Positions 46,164 through 55,539 of a stretch of DNA of 64,000 nucleotides are shown piece by piece. Source of the stretch: Halobacteriales archaeon YIM A00013. Its GTDB lineage: Archaea > Halobacteriota > Halobacteria > Halobacteriales > Haloarculaceae. The position numbers were made by a program, and so were the translations under genes. Numbering within the stretch: the first letter of the stretch is position 1; the number at the start of each line of letters is the position of its first letter. The notes under the pieces were generated by a model. The model saw nothing but the letters and a program-made list of their open reading frames with translations. It searched no databases and was not told the DNA's origin. Location of the stretch: the NCBI GenBank assembly GCA_025041195.1, contig JAKCFM010000002.1, forward strand, positions 620,001 to 684,000, given 5' to 3'.

Positions 46164-46427
46164 GTCCAACGCCAGTCGATCTTTGGGTGTAAACTGCTCC
46201 TCCGGCCGAACGCGTTCGATTTCTACTCGCGATAGCTCCTCTCCCATCCCGTTTGGGGGTTCAGACATCGAATCGCGATCGTCAACCATAACAACTGAGC
46301 CACCAGCCCCACGCCACCGAATCAGTATGGAGTGCTACGTTAGGGCCATAGATGACAATAGCCATTCCAATACTATCAATACACTATTAGAAAGAATTAA
46401 TTTCCCAACAATTTGAATACCGGTTGC

Positions 46428-48608
46428 ATGGTGGAATTCACGAGGCGCGAGTTGCTTGCAACGTCAGCGGCAGCTGCAGTCGGCGCGAGCGTTTCCGGTG
46501 TGTCGTCGGCAGCAACTGATGACGACGCCCCGCTCGTTCGTGGCGATCTCAAGCGATTTTCTTCGACAGCCCTTGGTGCGGAAGTCACCGGCCCGTTCGT
46601 GTTCGATGATGGCACGCTGTTGTACAGCTTGCAGCATCCCAGCGGGGAGAACCAGGCGCCGTTTGACCGCGGTGGCGTGGGATATTTCAGTGGGTTTCAG
46701 TTTTCGATGACGGGCACCTCCGACGAGTTCGAGGAGCTTTCACCCCCATCGACGACTACCGAACGAACGCGTGTTCGATCCGCTGAGGGGGCCTATGAGC
46801 TTCTCGGCGTTGGTGGGGAGACGATTAATGACGGAACCGAACGGCTTGGCGTCACACAGACCCCCGACGGAACTGATATCACCCGGTCGAACTTCACGGG
46901 AACCCAGTATGGCACCCCGGGTTCGAATCCGGACTGTAATCAGTTCGTCCCAACCGAGGCTGACGGCACAGCGGGCTATCTCTTCACGAACTGGGAGAAC
47001 AGTCCGGGCAACATTTCTCGTATCCCGATCGAGCGATCCGCCGATGGTGAGATTGAAGCCCAACTCGATGCGGCGATCAATCTCGCGAACACGGCGGCGT
47101 TTCGTGCGATTGGTGGCACGCGAATCAACTGTTACGGCGATCTGACGCCGTGGGAAACGATGATCTCCGCAGAGGAGAACTACGCCCACACACGCGTCTC
47201 ACTCACGAGCACGGTCGGTGACATTATTGCCGACGGCACTGGTGTCGGCCACATTGGGGGTGCGCAGTTCTGGAACCGACCGAATCCAACGGAGATTCAG
47301 TCGGCCATCGATTCGTACTACGGGGAAACCGCCTGGACTGTACAGGGATGGTGGGCTCTGGACGGCGTGGAGTTTCTGGCCTACTATCTCGGCGCGGATG
47401 TTCCTGATGGCCCCCAACAACCGATTGACGAACAGTTCCCCAACCCCTATCGGTACGGCTACTTCGTTGATATTCGCGAGCCTGCGGCCGATGTTCCCCA
47501 GCCGGTAAAATACTACGTGATGGGCCGAGCTGCCTGGGAGGCACCGGACATACAAACCGACGGTCGAACGGTGTACGGCTGTTCTGACGGCGATAGCAAG
47601 GGGATTTACAAGTTTGTCGCAGACCGGCCGATTCAGAGCTACGACGACCCGATGGAGATCACTGGCACGCTGTATGCACCGGCGATTACCAACGAAGCCG
47701 CCGCAAGTGACGCGTCGCCGGCGTCCGTGGGGCTCTCAATCGAGTGGCTCGAACTCGGCCACGCGAGCAACCGGGAGGTTGCATCCTGGATCGAGGCGTA
47801 CGATGACATTACTCAGGCTTCGTATCTAACCGCCCACACGGAGGACTACTCGATTGGCGATCCGATTACGGACGAACTCCTTGAAGAAGCCGATCGAACG
47901 GTTGTCGAGAATGGCAATCAGAACTATATCACCAACGAGGAGATCGTCGAGTGGGCCCGACAGCACGAACAGGGTTCCGTCGATCCCGAGCTTCGCAAGG
48001 TTCCATTCCTGGAAACACGCGCGGCCGCCAAAGAGATCGGCGCGACCATCGAGTTCAACAAGGCAGAGGGTGTTGACAGCCACGCATCCGCTGGACCTGG
48101 TGATCCGATCTACTTTGCGATCTCAGAACTCAATGACGATATGGCCAGTGGTGGTGATATAGCACTGGAACGGGTCGACGGGGGCGTCGTCTATCGTGGC
48201 ATTCTGGACCATCAGTTCAACGTCTCCACGCTCGAACCCGTGATCGTCGGCCCGAACGCGAGTGATCCAGCAGCCATCGCAGACGATGCGCTGATCAATG
48301 TGGATAACATCGCCGTGATGGATGACGGCCGGGTATTGTGCTGTGAAGACGCCGATCAGCTGGGCCGGTCGTACAGCAACGATTGTCTCTACGTGTTCGA
48401 ACCGGAGGAAAACGATGCGCACCACGGACCACCCTGGAACGGTGAGCATCCCGGACGTCCGTCTTGGGACGACGATCATCCTGTGGGACCCCCCTTCGAT
48501 GACGGTCATCCTGGTACCATTCCCTGGAATGACGACTCTACTGATGCGTCCGACAGGGATTTCGTGCCGCCGGGCCATCAGCACAACGACGATCGTAACG
48601 ACCGATAA
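46428..48608 (+). CDS. phoX: PhoX-type alkaline phosphatase (DUF839), Tat-exported
   Basis: 726 residues from the ATG at 46428. A Tat signal (FTRRELLATSAAAAVGASVSG) precedes a PhoX/DUF839 beta-propeller: GYLFTNWENSPGNISRIP (in part), NCYGDLTPWETMISAEENYAH (in part), the late motif EWLELGHASNREVASWIEAYD and DNIAVMDDGRVLCCEDAD. PhoX is a Ca/Fe-dependent phosphomonoesterase that releases phosphate from organic esters outside the cell. The C-terminus carries a His/Asp/Trp/Pro-rich tail with four ten-residue units (about 48414-48540), ending PPGHQHNDDRNDR. No pho box can be assigned. Alternatively it is a PhoX-fold esterase of unknown substrate. Confidence 0.88.
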   Translation: MVEFTRRELLATSAAAAVGASVSGVSSAATDDDAPLVRGDLKRFSSTALGAEVTGPFVFDDGTLLYSLQHPSGENQAPFDRGGVGYFSGFQFSMTGTSDEFEELSPPSTTTERTRVRSAEGAYELLGVGGETINDGTERLGVTQTPDGTDITRSNFTGTQYGTPGSNPDCNQFVPTEADGTAGYLFTNWENSPGNISRIPIERSADGEIEAQLDAAINLANTAAFRAIGGTRINCYGDLTPWETMISAEENYAHTRVSLTSTVGDIIADGTGVGHIGGAQFWNRPNPTEIQSAIDSYYGETAWTVQGWWALDGVEFLAYYLGADVPDGPQQPIDEQFPNPYRYGYFVDIREPAADVPQPVKYYVMGRAAWEAPDIQTDGRTVYGCSDGDSKGIYKFVADRPIQSYDDPMEITGTLYAPAITNEAAASDASPASVGLSIEWLELGHASNREVASWIEAYDDITQASYLTAHTEDYSIGDPITDELLEEADRTVVENGNQNYITNEEIVEWARQHEQGSVDPELRKVPFLETRAAAKEIGATIEFNKAEGVDSHASAGPGDPIYFAISELNDDMASGGDIALERVDGGVVYRGILDHQFNVSTLEPVIVGPNASDPAAIADDALINVDNIAVMDDGRVLCCEDADQLGRSYSNDCLYVFEPEENDAHHGPPWNGEHPGRPSWDDDHPVGPPFDDGHPGTIPWNDDSTDASDRDFVPPGHQHNDDRNDR

Positions 48609-48679
48609 CCCGCTTTTATCCTGTTTTTGGCTGCTGGCTTCTGATTCCTATTCAAAGTACACTGCCTAGCGCCGTACGA

Positions 48680-48695
48680 ATTAGACTAGTCTAAT
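48680..48695. promoter_or_regulatory. Perfect 16-bp palindrome, candidate metal-regulator operator
   Basis: ATTAGACTAGTCTAAT lies 50 bp upstream of the ABC binding-protein start, with a further half-like GATTAGAA at 48701-48708. A palindrome of this size just before a Zn/Mn-type uptake operon fits the operator of a DtxR/SirR or similar metal repressor. The TATA-like TTATATAC at 48717-48724 lies just downstream of it. Confidence 0.55.
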
Positions 48696-48744
48696 CATAG
48701 GATTAGAAGAGAACAATTATATACATTGATGACAGCGATTGCAT

Positions 48745-49809
48745 ATGGACGATGTATCACAAACGGATCGATCGAGGGTCACCCTGACCCGTCGGAAGGC
48801 ACTGGCAGTGGGCTGTGCGTCTGTAACGACTGCTCTGAGTGGCTGTCTCTCCGGGACGCTTGGTGGATCCTCGACGGACGAATCGGGGCCTGTTGCGGTC
48901 GCGTCATTTTTTAGCTTCTACGATTTTGCGCGGAAGATTGCCGGTGAAACCCCTATTACGGTCCGGAATCTGATTCCAACCGGCCTTCACGGTCACGGCT
49001 GGGAACCAAACGCAAAGATCACACAGGATATCATCGAGGCGGACGCGTTCATCCACGTTGGAGCGGATTTTCAGCCCTGGGCAGATCGGGCGATACAGAC
49101 GATCAAAGACGACGGCGTCGATACCCAGCTAATCAACGTCAGAGAAGGAATTGAACTGGTTGATCTGGCTGCGAGCCTTGATCGGGATGAAGAGGGCGTT
49201 GGAAACAACCGAGCGAAAGATCCACACTTCTGGCTGGATCCCCTGCGGGCGAAACAGGCAGTCGATAACATCACCCAGGGGCTAACCGAACTAGCGCCAA
49301 AGCACGAACAAACAGTTACGGAAAATGCAAATAGATATAAATCTGATGTGTTAGATCGGATCCATGCGGACTATCAAACCGTCTTTGAGGATCCACCTCG
49401 GCGAGTGACACAGCTTGCCGCCCACAACGCCTTCCAGTATCTCGGCGTTCGGTACGACATCGAAATGCACCCACTTGTCGTCAACCTGGCCGCAAGTGGC
49501 GACGTTAAACCCTCGGACATCACTGAAGCTAAACGCGTAATCGAATCGAACGATATCAAATACATCGCAGCGGCCGTTTTCGAAACTCGCAAACCGGCCC
49601 AACAACTGCTGGCAGAAACGCCGGTCGCGGCCTATTTCCCGGTTACGCCATATGCCGGCGTTCGAGAGGAGTGGGTCGAACAAGGCTGGGGTTACGAGGA
49701 AATCGCCCGCTATATCAATATCCCGACATTCGATGTCGTCCTTGGAAACAAAAAACCATCAGCAGTGGGACCTGATGGCTGGGATGAAAAATGGAGGAAC
49801 TACGAATGA
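48745..49809 (+). CDS. Metal ABC transporter substrate-binding lipoprotein (ZnuA/TroA cluster A-I)
   Basis: 354 residues. TRRKALAVGCASV and the lipobox LSGC at the N-terminus make it a Tat-exported lipoprotein; the ATG at 48745 is preferred over a TTG six bases earlier. Metal ligands expected from the family are His in GLHGHGWEP, His in KDPHFWLDP, His in HNAFQYLG and Asp/Glu in the last lobe. The usual His-rich zinc loop is absent, so Mn is as likely as Zn. It is first in a three-gene operon; its stop overlaps the ATPase start (ATGA). Confidence 0.92.
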   Translation: MDDVSQTDRSRVTLTRRKALAVGCASVTTALSGCLSGTLGGSSTDESGPVAVASFFSFYDFARKIAGETPITVRNLIPTGLHGHGWEPNAKITQDIIEADAFIHVGADFQPWADRAIQTIKDDGVDTQLINVREGIELVDLAASLDRDEEGVGNNRAKDPHFWLDPLRAKQAVDNITQGLTELAPKHEQTVTENANRYKSDVLDRIHADYQTVFEDPPRRVTQLAAHNAFQYLGVRYDIEMHPLVVNLAASGDVKPSDITEAKRVIESNDIKYIAAAVFETRKPAQQLLAETPVAAYFPVTPYAGVREEWVEQGWGYEEIARYINIPTFDVVLGNKKPSAVGPDGWDEKWRNYE

Positions 49810-50534
49810 CAAAACCGCCAGTCATCGACCTTGACGGTGTGACATTTGGGTACACTCAGACGCCTGTGATCGAAGACATCTCGATTTCAGTTGCGGGTGG
49901 CGAGTATGTTGCTGTAGTTGGTCCGAACGGTTCTGGCAAATCGACGCTGATGAAGCTTTCACTCGGACTGTTATCTCCTGATGATGGTAACGCCAGGCTG
50001 TTCGGCAATCCCGCAGCGTCGTTCGACGATGGCCAGCGGATCGGTTACGTTGCACAACACGCGAGTGCGACTAAAGCAATGCCGATCACGGTTCGCGAAG
50101 TGGTGAAGATGGGCCGCTTCCCCCACGTCGGCTTTGGTAGCCTGTCGGCGACTGACTGGGAGATCGTCGATCGTGCCCTTGAACGGGTCGGCATGAGTGC
50201 GTTTGCGGATCGGCGGATCACACAACTTTCGGGGGGACAGCGACAACGAGCCTTTATCGCTCGGGCACTCGCGGGAGAAGCCGAGCTGCTCGTTCTTGAT
50301 GAACCCACCGTCGGTGTTGATGCAGAATCGGTCGTCTCGTTCTACGAACTGCTCGATCAGCTCTCTGCTGATGGCATCACGATCCTCTTGATCGAACACG
50401 ATCTGAACGCCGTCACTGATCACGTCAACCGCGTTATCTGTCTGAATCGAACGGTGTATTTCGATGGGCCTACTGAGACGTTCGTCCAGAGTGACGCACT
50501 CGATCGGGCGTTCGGAGCGGTGAGCGTCCAATGA
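49806..50534 (+). CDS. Metal ABC transporter ATPase subunit (ZnuC/TroB type)
   Basis: 242 residues from the ATG at 49806. Walker A GPNGSGKSTLMK, signature LSGGQRQRAFIARAL, Walker B LLVLDEPTVGVD and the switch His in LLIEHDLNAV are all present. It drives uptake through the adjacent permease. It overlaps both neighbours by 4 nt (ATGA), so the three proteins are made at matched levels. Confidence 0.96.
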   Translation: MTKPPVIDLDGVTFGYTQTPVIEDISISVAGGEYVAVVGPNGSGKSTLMKLSLGLLSPDDGNARLFGNPAASFDDGQRIGYVAQHASATKAMPITVREVVKMGRFPHVGFGSLSATDWEIVDRALERVGMSAFADRRITQLSGGQRQRAFIARALAGEAELLVLDEPTVGVDAESVVSFYELLDQLSADGITILLIEHDLNAVTDHVNRVICLNRTVYFDGPTETFVQSDALDRAFGAVSVQ

Positions 50535-51514
50535 TCCCCTCGACGCTCTACACTGGAGTGCTGTACGGGCTGCTTGAACTGTGGTACTGGGTGATGACCC
50601 AGACATGGAAACTAACTGGCCTTGCGATGATTAGTCCCGAGTATACGTTCATGCATCGGGCAATCCTCGTTGGGCTCTGTATCGGCGTGATGGCCCCTGT
50701 GATTGGGACGTTCCTGGTTCATCGCCAGCTTGCACTCATTGGTGACGCGCTTGCACACACGGCGTTCGCTGGTGTCGCTGTGGGATTGTTTCTCAACGGT
50801 GTGTTCACAATTGGCGTTTCGCCATATCTGACCGCCGTCGTCGTTGCCGTCATAGCTGCGCTGAGTATCGAACTGATCTCCGAAACGACGGATGCGTACA
50901 ACGATGTCTCGATGGCGATCGTGCTCTCAACGGGTTTTGCACTCGGATCAACACTCATCTCTCTCAATGCTGGTGGACTCGCTGTCGGCATCAATCAGTA
51001 TCTGTTCGGAAACCTCTCCACTGTCTCTGCTGACAACGCGGTCATCCTGCTCGTGTTGTTCGCGATCATTGTCGTTACGGTGGCCATTACGCGGAACCAG
51101 CTGCTGTATGTGACGTTCGATGAGACTGCCGCCGCTGTCGCTGGGTTTTCTGTCACCTGGTACAACCGGATCATGGTGATGCTGACCGCGCTCGTCGTCG
51201 TGGGCGCAATGCAGATCATGGGTGTGATTCTAGTTGCGGCCATGTTAGTCGTGCCTGTGGCCGGGGCGACACAGCTCTCTAGAAGCTTCAGGGAGTCAAT
51301 ATTTGTCTCAATTGCACTGGCTGAGCTGGCGGTGTTGCTCGGGATCGGCCTCGCGTACTACGCTGAGGCAACGGCTGGAGGAGTTATCGTGCTGGTCGCC
51401 GTCGCGTTGTATGGTTGTGCGGTGGCCATCGGCAAACTTCTCGACCGACTGGGTCCGGAGTCGTCGCCCACGGTCGCACCGATTCAGGCCGAAGACGATA
51501 CCACAGCTGACTGA
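50531..51514 (+). CDS. Metal ABC transporter permease (ZnuB/TroC type)
   Basis: 327 residues, about nine membrane helices. The family pattern is clear in GTFLVHRQLALIGDALAHTAFAG (in part) and in GVILVAAMLVVPVAGATQL near the C-terminal helices. It forms the membrane channel for the Zn/Mn uptake system. It ends the operon; the luciferase-like gene starts 68 bp later under its own probable promoter. Confidence 0.95.
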   Translation: MIPSTLYTGVLYGLLELWYWVMTQTWKLTGLAMISPEYTFMHRAILVGLCIGVMAPVIGTFLVHRQLALIGDALAHTAFAGVAVGLFLNGVFTIGVSPYLTAVVVAVIAALSIELISETTDAYNDVSMAIVLSTGFALGSTLISLNAGGLAVGINQYLFGNLSTVSADNAVILLVLFAIIVVTVAITRNQLLYVTFDETAAAVAGFSVTWYNRIMVMLTALVVVGAMQIMGVILVAAMLVVPVAGATQLSRSFRESIFVSIALAELAVLLGIGLAYYAEATAGGVIVLVAVALYGCAVAIGKLLDRLGPESSPTVAPIQAEDDTTAD

Positions 51515-51582
51515 CTGAGCGGTTACCCTGCTGTGTGTCGTTGGGGCAACGATTAATCTCCTGCTGTGCGTCTGTCCGCTCG

Positions 51583-52590
51583 ATGACAACGCTCGATCTT
51601 GTTTTACCAGTCGACGAGTACGATTCGCTCGACGAACTCACAGCACTGGCCCATCGTGCAGAACGCGCCGGCTTCGATCGCATCTCTGCCGGTGAAACGA
51701 CCGGTCGAGATATGGTTACTACCTTTGCGATGCTCGGCGATCGTACCCAGGACATCGGCATTTCAACGGATGTGCTCTCACCATTTGGCCGCAAACCGAC
51801 CGTCCTTGCCCAGACGGCGCTCACGATGCACGAACTGACTGGCGGCCGGTTTAGACTCGGGCTCGGGACGAGCTCGCCCGCCATCGCCGAACGCTGGCAC
51901 GGCGATGCGTTTGAGACGCCGCTCCGTCGACTCCGCGAGACGATCGACGTCATTCGAACCGTCTACGATGGCGGCGCGGTGAGCTATGACGGCTCAGTCT
52001 ACGAGCTTGGTGGGCTCTCTTATGAGCGGCCAGTTCCGGACTCACCCCCACCGATCGACGTGGCCGCACTCGGCCCGAAAGCAACGGAGCTGACCGGTCG
52101 GTTTGCCGATGGCTGGGTGCCACAGCTGTTTACGCCCGATGGGCTCCTCGATCGAATGAGCAATCTCGAACGAGGCTGTCAGCTGGGTGATCGATCGATT
52201 GCGTCGATCCGGGTCATGCCGCTCGTGCGCTGTTTCGCCGGTGACGATGCTGCGAGTGCCCGACAATCGATGCGTTCGACGCTCGCGTTTTTGATCGGCG
52301 CGTATGGACCGTATTACGGCAATTCAGTCGCAAATCAGGGATACGAGGCCGAAGTTGCTGCGATTCGGTCGGCATGGGAAGACCGTGATACCGAAGCGAT
52401 GACAGCGGCCCTTCCAGAGAAGCTCATGGACCGACTGGGTGCGGCTGGCTCCCCTGAAACAGTACGGAACCGTGTCTCGCAGTTTGCAGATCTCCCCGGG
52501 GTTGATGGCGTGCGCGTCGGGTTCGTTCGAGGAATGGAGCCAGCAGACAGGCGCAAAACGATGGCCGCACTGGAGCCGTTGCTTGATTAG
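51583..52590 (+). CDS. LLM-class (luciferase-like) oxidoreductase, probably F420-dependent
   Basis: 335 residues from the ATG at 51583. TIM barrel with LAHRAERAGFDRISAGETTGRDM (in part), GTSSPAIAERWHGDAFETPLRRL (in part), RETIDVIRTVYDGGAVSYDG and PPPIDVAALGPKATELTGRFAD (in part). This matches the bacterial-luciferase-like family, many archaeal members of which use coenzyme F420. The substrate is unknown. It converges with the cyclase gene, overlapping by 4 bp. Confidence 0.9.
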   Translation: MTTLDLVLPVDEYDSLDELTALAHRAERAGFDRISAGETTGRDMVTTFAMLGDRTQDIGISTDVLSPFGRKPTVLAQTALTMHELTGGRFRLGLGTSSPAIAERWHGDAFETPLRRLRETIDVIRTVYDGGAVSYDGSVYELGGLSYERPVPDSPPPIDVAALGPKATELTGRFADGWVPQLFTPDGLLDRMSNLERGCQLGDRSIASIRVMPLVRCFAGDDAASARQSMRSTLAFLIGAYGPYYGNSVANQGYEAEVAAIRSAWEDRDTEAMTAALPEKLMDRLGAAGSPETVRNRVSQFADLPGVDGVRVGFVRGMEPADRRKTMAALEPLLD

Positions 52591-53243
52591 TCCGATGTGT
52601 GTGCGACTGCACGCACCGGGCTACCGTCGCCACCGCGAATCGGCAGCGGTTGTACGTGGAGTTCACACGTCGCCGGGAGGGCGGCTAGGTTCGTGAGGTT
52701 CTCAACAATTCGTTGGTTGGCATCAAACAGGGCGTCGTGTGCCGGAAAACCGTCGGGTTCTGTGTCATTGTGACGGTCGGGGTCGACGCTTGGCGTTGGA
52801 TCCGGGCTGAACGCGTCGATCCCAACGCTGTAGTCGTGCTGGGCACACCACTCTGCGACATCGGCTGACAGATATGGATGATCCCAATACCGGTCCGTTC
52901 CCCAGTGTTTGGACCAGTCGGTTCGAAAGCACAACAGATCGTGATCTGTGGGGTCAGGGAGTACCGCGGTCGTGATTGGCTCACGGTCAGTGATCTCTGT
53001 GCAATCGATCACAAGCGCGTCAAATACCCAGTCAGAGACGTCGTACGCATCGAGCGTGGGACCCTCTGGCTCCATATGACTGGGTGCGTCAACGTGTGTT
53101 CCCACATGACTTTCGAGCGTTATGCCCGTGGTTTTGGCGCCATCTGAAGCTACCGTACCTGTTGTTGAGAGCGACACCGGCTGACTCTCCGGATAGACGG
53201 GCATTCCAGATTCGAGTGGGTGTGTGCAATCAATATAGCCCAT
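52587..53243 (-). CDS. Cyclase-family metal-dependent hydrolase (kynurenine formamidase-like)
   Basis: 218 residues from the ATG at 53243 (MGYIDCTHPLESGMPVY). The family metal motif HVGTHVDAPSHM is present, followed by LVIDCTEITDREPI, LLCFRTDWSKHWGTDRYWDHPY (in part) and SVGIDAFSPDP. Members hydrolyse N-formylkynurenine or cyclic amides; the substrate here is open. The longer in-frame extension to 53414 does not resemble the family and was not used. Confidence 0.9.
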   Translation of the reverse strand: MGYIDCTHPLESGMPVYPESQPVSLSTTGTVASDGAKTTGITLESHVGTHVDAPSHMEPEGPTLDAYDVSDWVFDALVIDCTEITDREPITTAVLPDPTDHDLLCFRTDWSKHWGTDRYWDHPYLSADVAEWCAQHDYSVGIDAFSPDPTPSVDPDRHNDTEPDGFPAHDALFDANQRIVENLTNLAALPATCELHVQPLPIRGGDGSPVRAVAHTSD

Positions 53244-53535
53244 ACGTTCACTGGGGTGACCTGCCGAATAGCTATACTGGTCTGCGTGACTGCATTTGAC
53301 CACTATTACGCTTCTGTGATACTGTTTCGCAGTGTCGAACCATTGTTTAGTTGATCGGAGTGATTGGTACGCTCGTAATGGCTCACAAATCGTACACACC
53401 TGCGTCGATCCCAATGAATCGCTGAGCTAACCGCTGGTGCGGAAATTTTCACGGCAGTAGTTCCCACGACGTTGTCAGCCTCACGATTGAATTTTCAGAT
53501 TTGCTCCCTGCAGGTTGGGAGCTCCGCTCGAACAC

Positions 53536-53724
53536 ATGTCACGTTACGTCCCCTCAGAACCGAGCACAGAGTACGAACGACGCCGTCCAGCACCGCCAAT
53601 CCAGTTCTCTATTGGGGCGTGTGCCGTTCTCGCTACCGGTATCTTTGCGTTGTTTTTTCCACTTCCCGGTCTTTCGCTTTGCTTCGGATTGGTCTCTGGT
53701 GGCCTCATCGAACGATGGCGATGA
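53536..53724 (+). CDS. Possible small two-helix membrane protein
   Basis: 62 residues from the ATG at 53536 (MSRYVPSEPSTEYERRRP). Two hydrophobic helices (IQFSIGACAVLATGIFALFF and LPGLSLCFGLVSGGLIE) with a basic cytosolic head. The composition is acceptable for haloarchaea. It sits 12 bp from the convergent MFS stop. No named family; the gene call is tentative. Confidence 0.45.
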   Translation: MSRYVPSEPSTEYERRRPAPPIQFSIGACAVLATGIFALFFPLPGLSLCFGLVSGGLIERWR

Positions 53725-53736
53725 CCGCAGCTGCGT

Positions 53737-54924
53737 TCAGGGTGAACTTGGAGCCGTTCGGTTGGTAAGCATGAGAACTGGCCGCGCTGCGATCACTGCG
53801 ATCAGGAGTTCAAGGCCACCCGCTGCCAGAAACGCGGGCAGATAGCCGGCGGTTGTCGAGAGAACGCCACCCAGCACGAATCCACTCAGCATTCCGAGGC
53901 TTCCGAAGACGTTGAACCCGCCCATTGCCACACCGCGTTCGGATTCTGCGGCGACGTCGGTGACGAGTGCCATCGTCGTTGGTGAGACGAGCGCGCCGAA
54001 TCCGCCAACGACAACCATCAGCGTTGCTCCAATGAGATAGGTAGGTGCCATTCCAACGGCGATGATTCCGAGTCCGTACATGATGGAGCCGACCACCACC
54101 GGGATGAACCGACCGATGCTGTCGGAAAGCAGCCCGGCGGGATACTGCAGCAAGGCGAACGGAATGAAAAACAGTGCGAGCGTGAGCCCAGCTTGTGCGG
54201 GATCGATAGCAAACGTGTCTCGGAAGAATGCGACGCCAGTTAACGCGAAAAAGCCGGCTGTCAGCCGGTCGATAAAGCCAAAGGCGTATGGAACGCCGAG
54301 AACCGGCTTGTTTCGGAGTCGGTCGAACGGCGCGTTCATAGCTCCACCGCGGTCGGGGGCGCGGTCCGGGATCGTTGCCCCGAGGAAGGCACTGAGTGCG
54401 AGCAACACTGCACCGCCGTACAGCGGTGCCAGCGGCGTAATGGTGGCGAGCTGACCGCCGACCACGGAGCCGATCGCCGCGCCCAGTCCGATCGCGGTGC
54501 CGGCGACACCCATGTTCTGGCCATGGCCACCGCTGAGATCCATCAACATCGTGATCGAAAGCGAGAACGCACCGATCGTGAATGCCCCGCCGAGAAGCCG
54601 ACAGAGCAGGACGATTTCGTAACCAACACCGAACGCCGGTGCGCTCACAACTGCCAGATAGCTCAGCGTTCCTCCGGTGGCGCCGACCACCACGAGCGGC
54701 GTCCGTCGGCCAAGCACGTCGCTCGCAGTCCCCCACGCTACTGCGAAGACAACGAACGCCACAAACTCCGTCACCAGAAACAGCGTTTCTGCGTAGGCCA
54801 TCTCTGCGCCACCAAGCGCGCTGACGGTCTCGTCAAGGCCTGGATAGAGCAGTACCTGCGAAACCAGGACGGACCAGACGATGATTGCGAGACGCGTTCG
54901 CGCACTCGGAATGATTGCTCTCAT
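53737..54924 (-). CDS. Major facilitator superfamily transporter (DHA-like)
   Basis: 395 residues from the ATG at 54924. Twelve helices; loop 2-3 signature GTASDVLGRRTPLVVVGA, and the helix 5 antiporter motif AGTAIGLGAAIGSVVGGQLA fits drug/proton antiporters. The second-half equivalent is YPAGLLSDSIGRFIPVVVG. It is probably an efflux pump; the substrate is not known. About 280 bp upstream of its start lies the six-unit cluster of 9-bp repeats. Confidence 0.9.
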   Translation of the reverse strand: MRAIIPSARTRLAIIVWSVLVSQVLLYPGLDETVSALGGAEMAYAETLFLVTEFVAFVVFAVAWGTASDVLGRRTPLVVVGATGGTLSYLAVVSAPAFGVGYEIVLLCRLLGGAFTIGAFSLSITMLMDLSGGHGQNMGVAGTAIGLGAAIGSVVGGQLATITPLAPLYGGAVLLALSAFLGATIPDRAPDRGGAMNAPFDRLRNKPVLGVPYAFGFIDRLTAGFFALTGVAFFRDTFAIDPAQAGLTLALFFIPFALLQYPAGLLSDSIGRFIPVVVGSIMYGLGIIAVGMAPTYLIGATLMVVVGGFGALVSPTTMALVTDVAAESERGVAMGGFNVFGSLGMLSGFVLGGVLSTTAGYLPAFLAAGGLELLIAVIAARPVLMLTNRTAPSSP

Positions 54925-55202
54925 TTGGGTGGAACGGATGCTATGTTGCTGCAGACAGTTCGAACCGAACGAACAAATGGGCGTCGAAGCAGGACGTTTC
55001 CCCACCGTTCCAACTGCTCGAATCGTGGGGCCAGAACGAATTTGTGAACGGTCATCATCAAACTGGTATGGGAAACACACGGTCAGTGACCGTGATCGGT
55101 GCGAGTGGGTTCGTCGGTTACTCATCCGCTGACGCGTTTCATAGCCTCCCTTCGTAGAGCGATCACGGGTCTCGACCGGAACTATCGAGTGTTTGATCAT
55201 AG

Positions 55203-55312
55203 TATTACTGTTGAGACAGTATACACTGTGTAAACAGTATAGACAGTTCACGCTGTTCAAGTAAATATACGATAGTTGATTATAAAGGTATCGTCTAAAC
55301 TGAATATACTGT
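55203..55312. repeat. Six-unit 9-bp ACWGT cluster plus a downstream pair (satellite)
   Basis: Units from 55203 end ACTGT, ACAGT, ACTGT, ACAGT, ACAGT and GCTGT without a slip (55203-55256). After about 38 bp two more cores follow 9 bp apart (ACTGA at 55299 and ACTGT at 55308). The cluster lies in the gene-free stretch 54925-55539 between the MFS gene and a broken IclR-type gene. The rest of that stretch is AT-rich and I see nothing else in it. Confidence 0.8.
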
Positions 55313-55539
55313 TCTGATCATCTATAGCTTGAACTCCGTTGTGGAGGATACATACAGGCAAAATAAGCCATATACGTGATCCGGAACTACGGCGGTGACT
55401 ATCATTGATGGATAAGTTATCATTTTGTCATCCAGAATCTATTATGATTAGCAGATTTGCCATCCTCCCTCTCGAATTGAATGACGGGACAAATGCATTT
55501 TTCACTAATAATAAACCAGAGTACTGTGAACGAACTCCT

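Noticed and set aside
53501-53845. Alternative frame across the 3' side of the MFS gene
   Set aside because: Overlaps the well-supported MFS gene and a better small membrane-protein frame; composition is Arg-rich.
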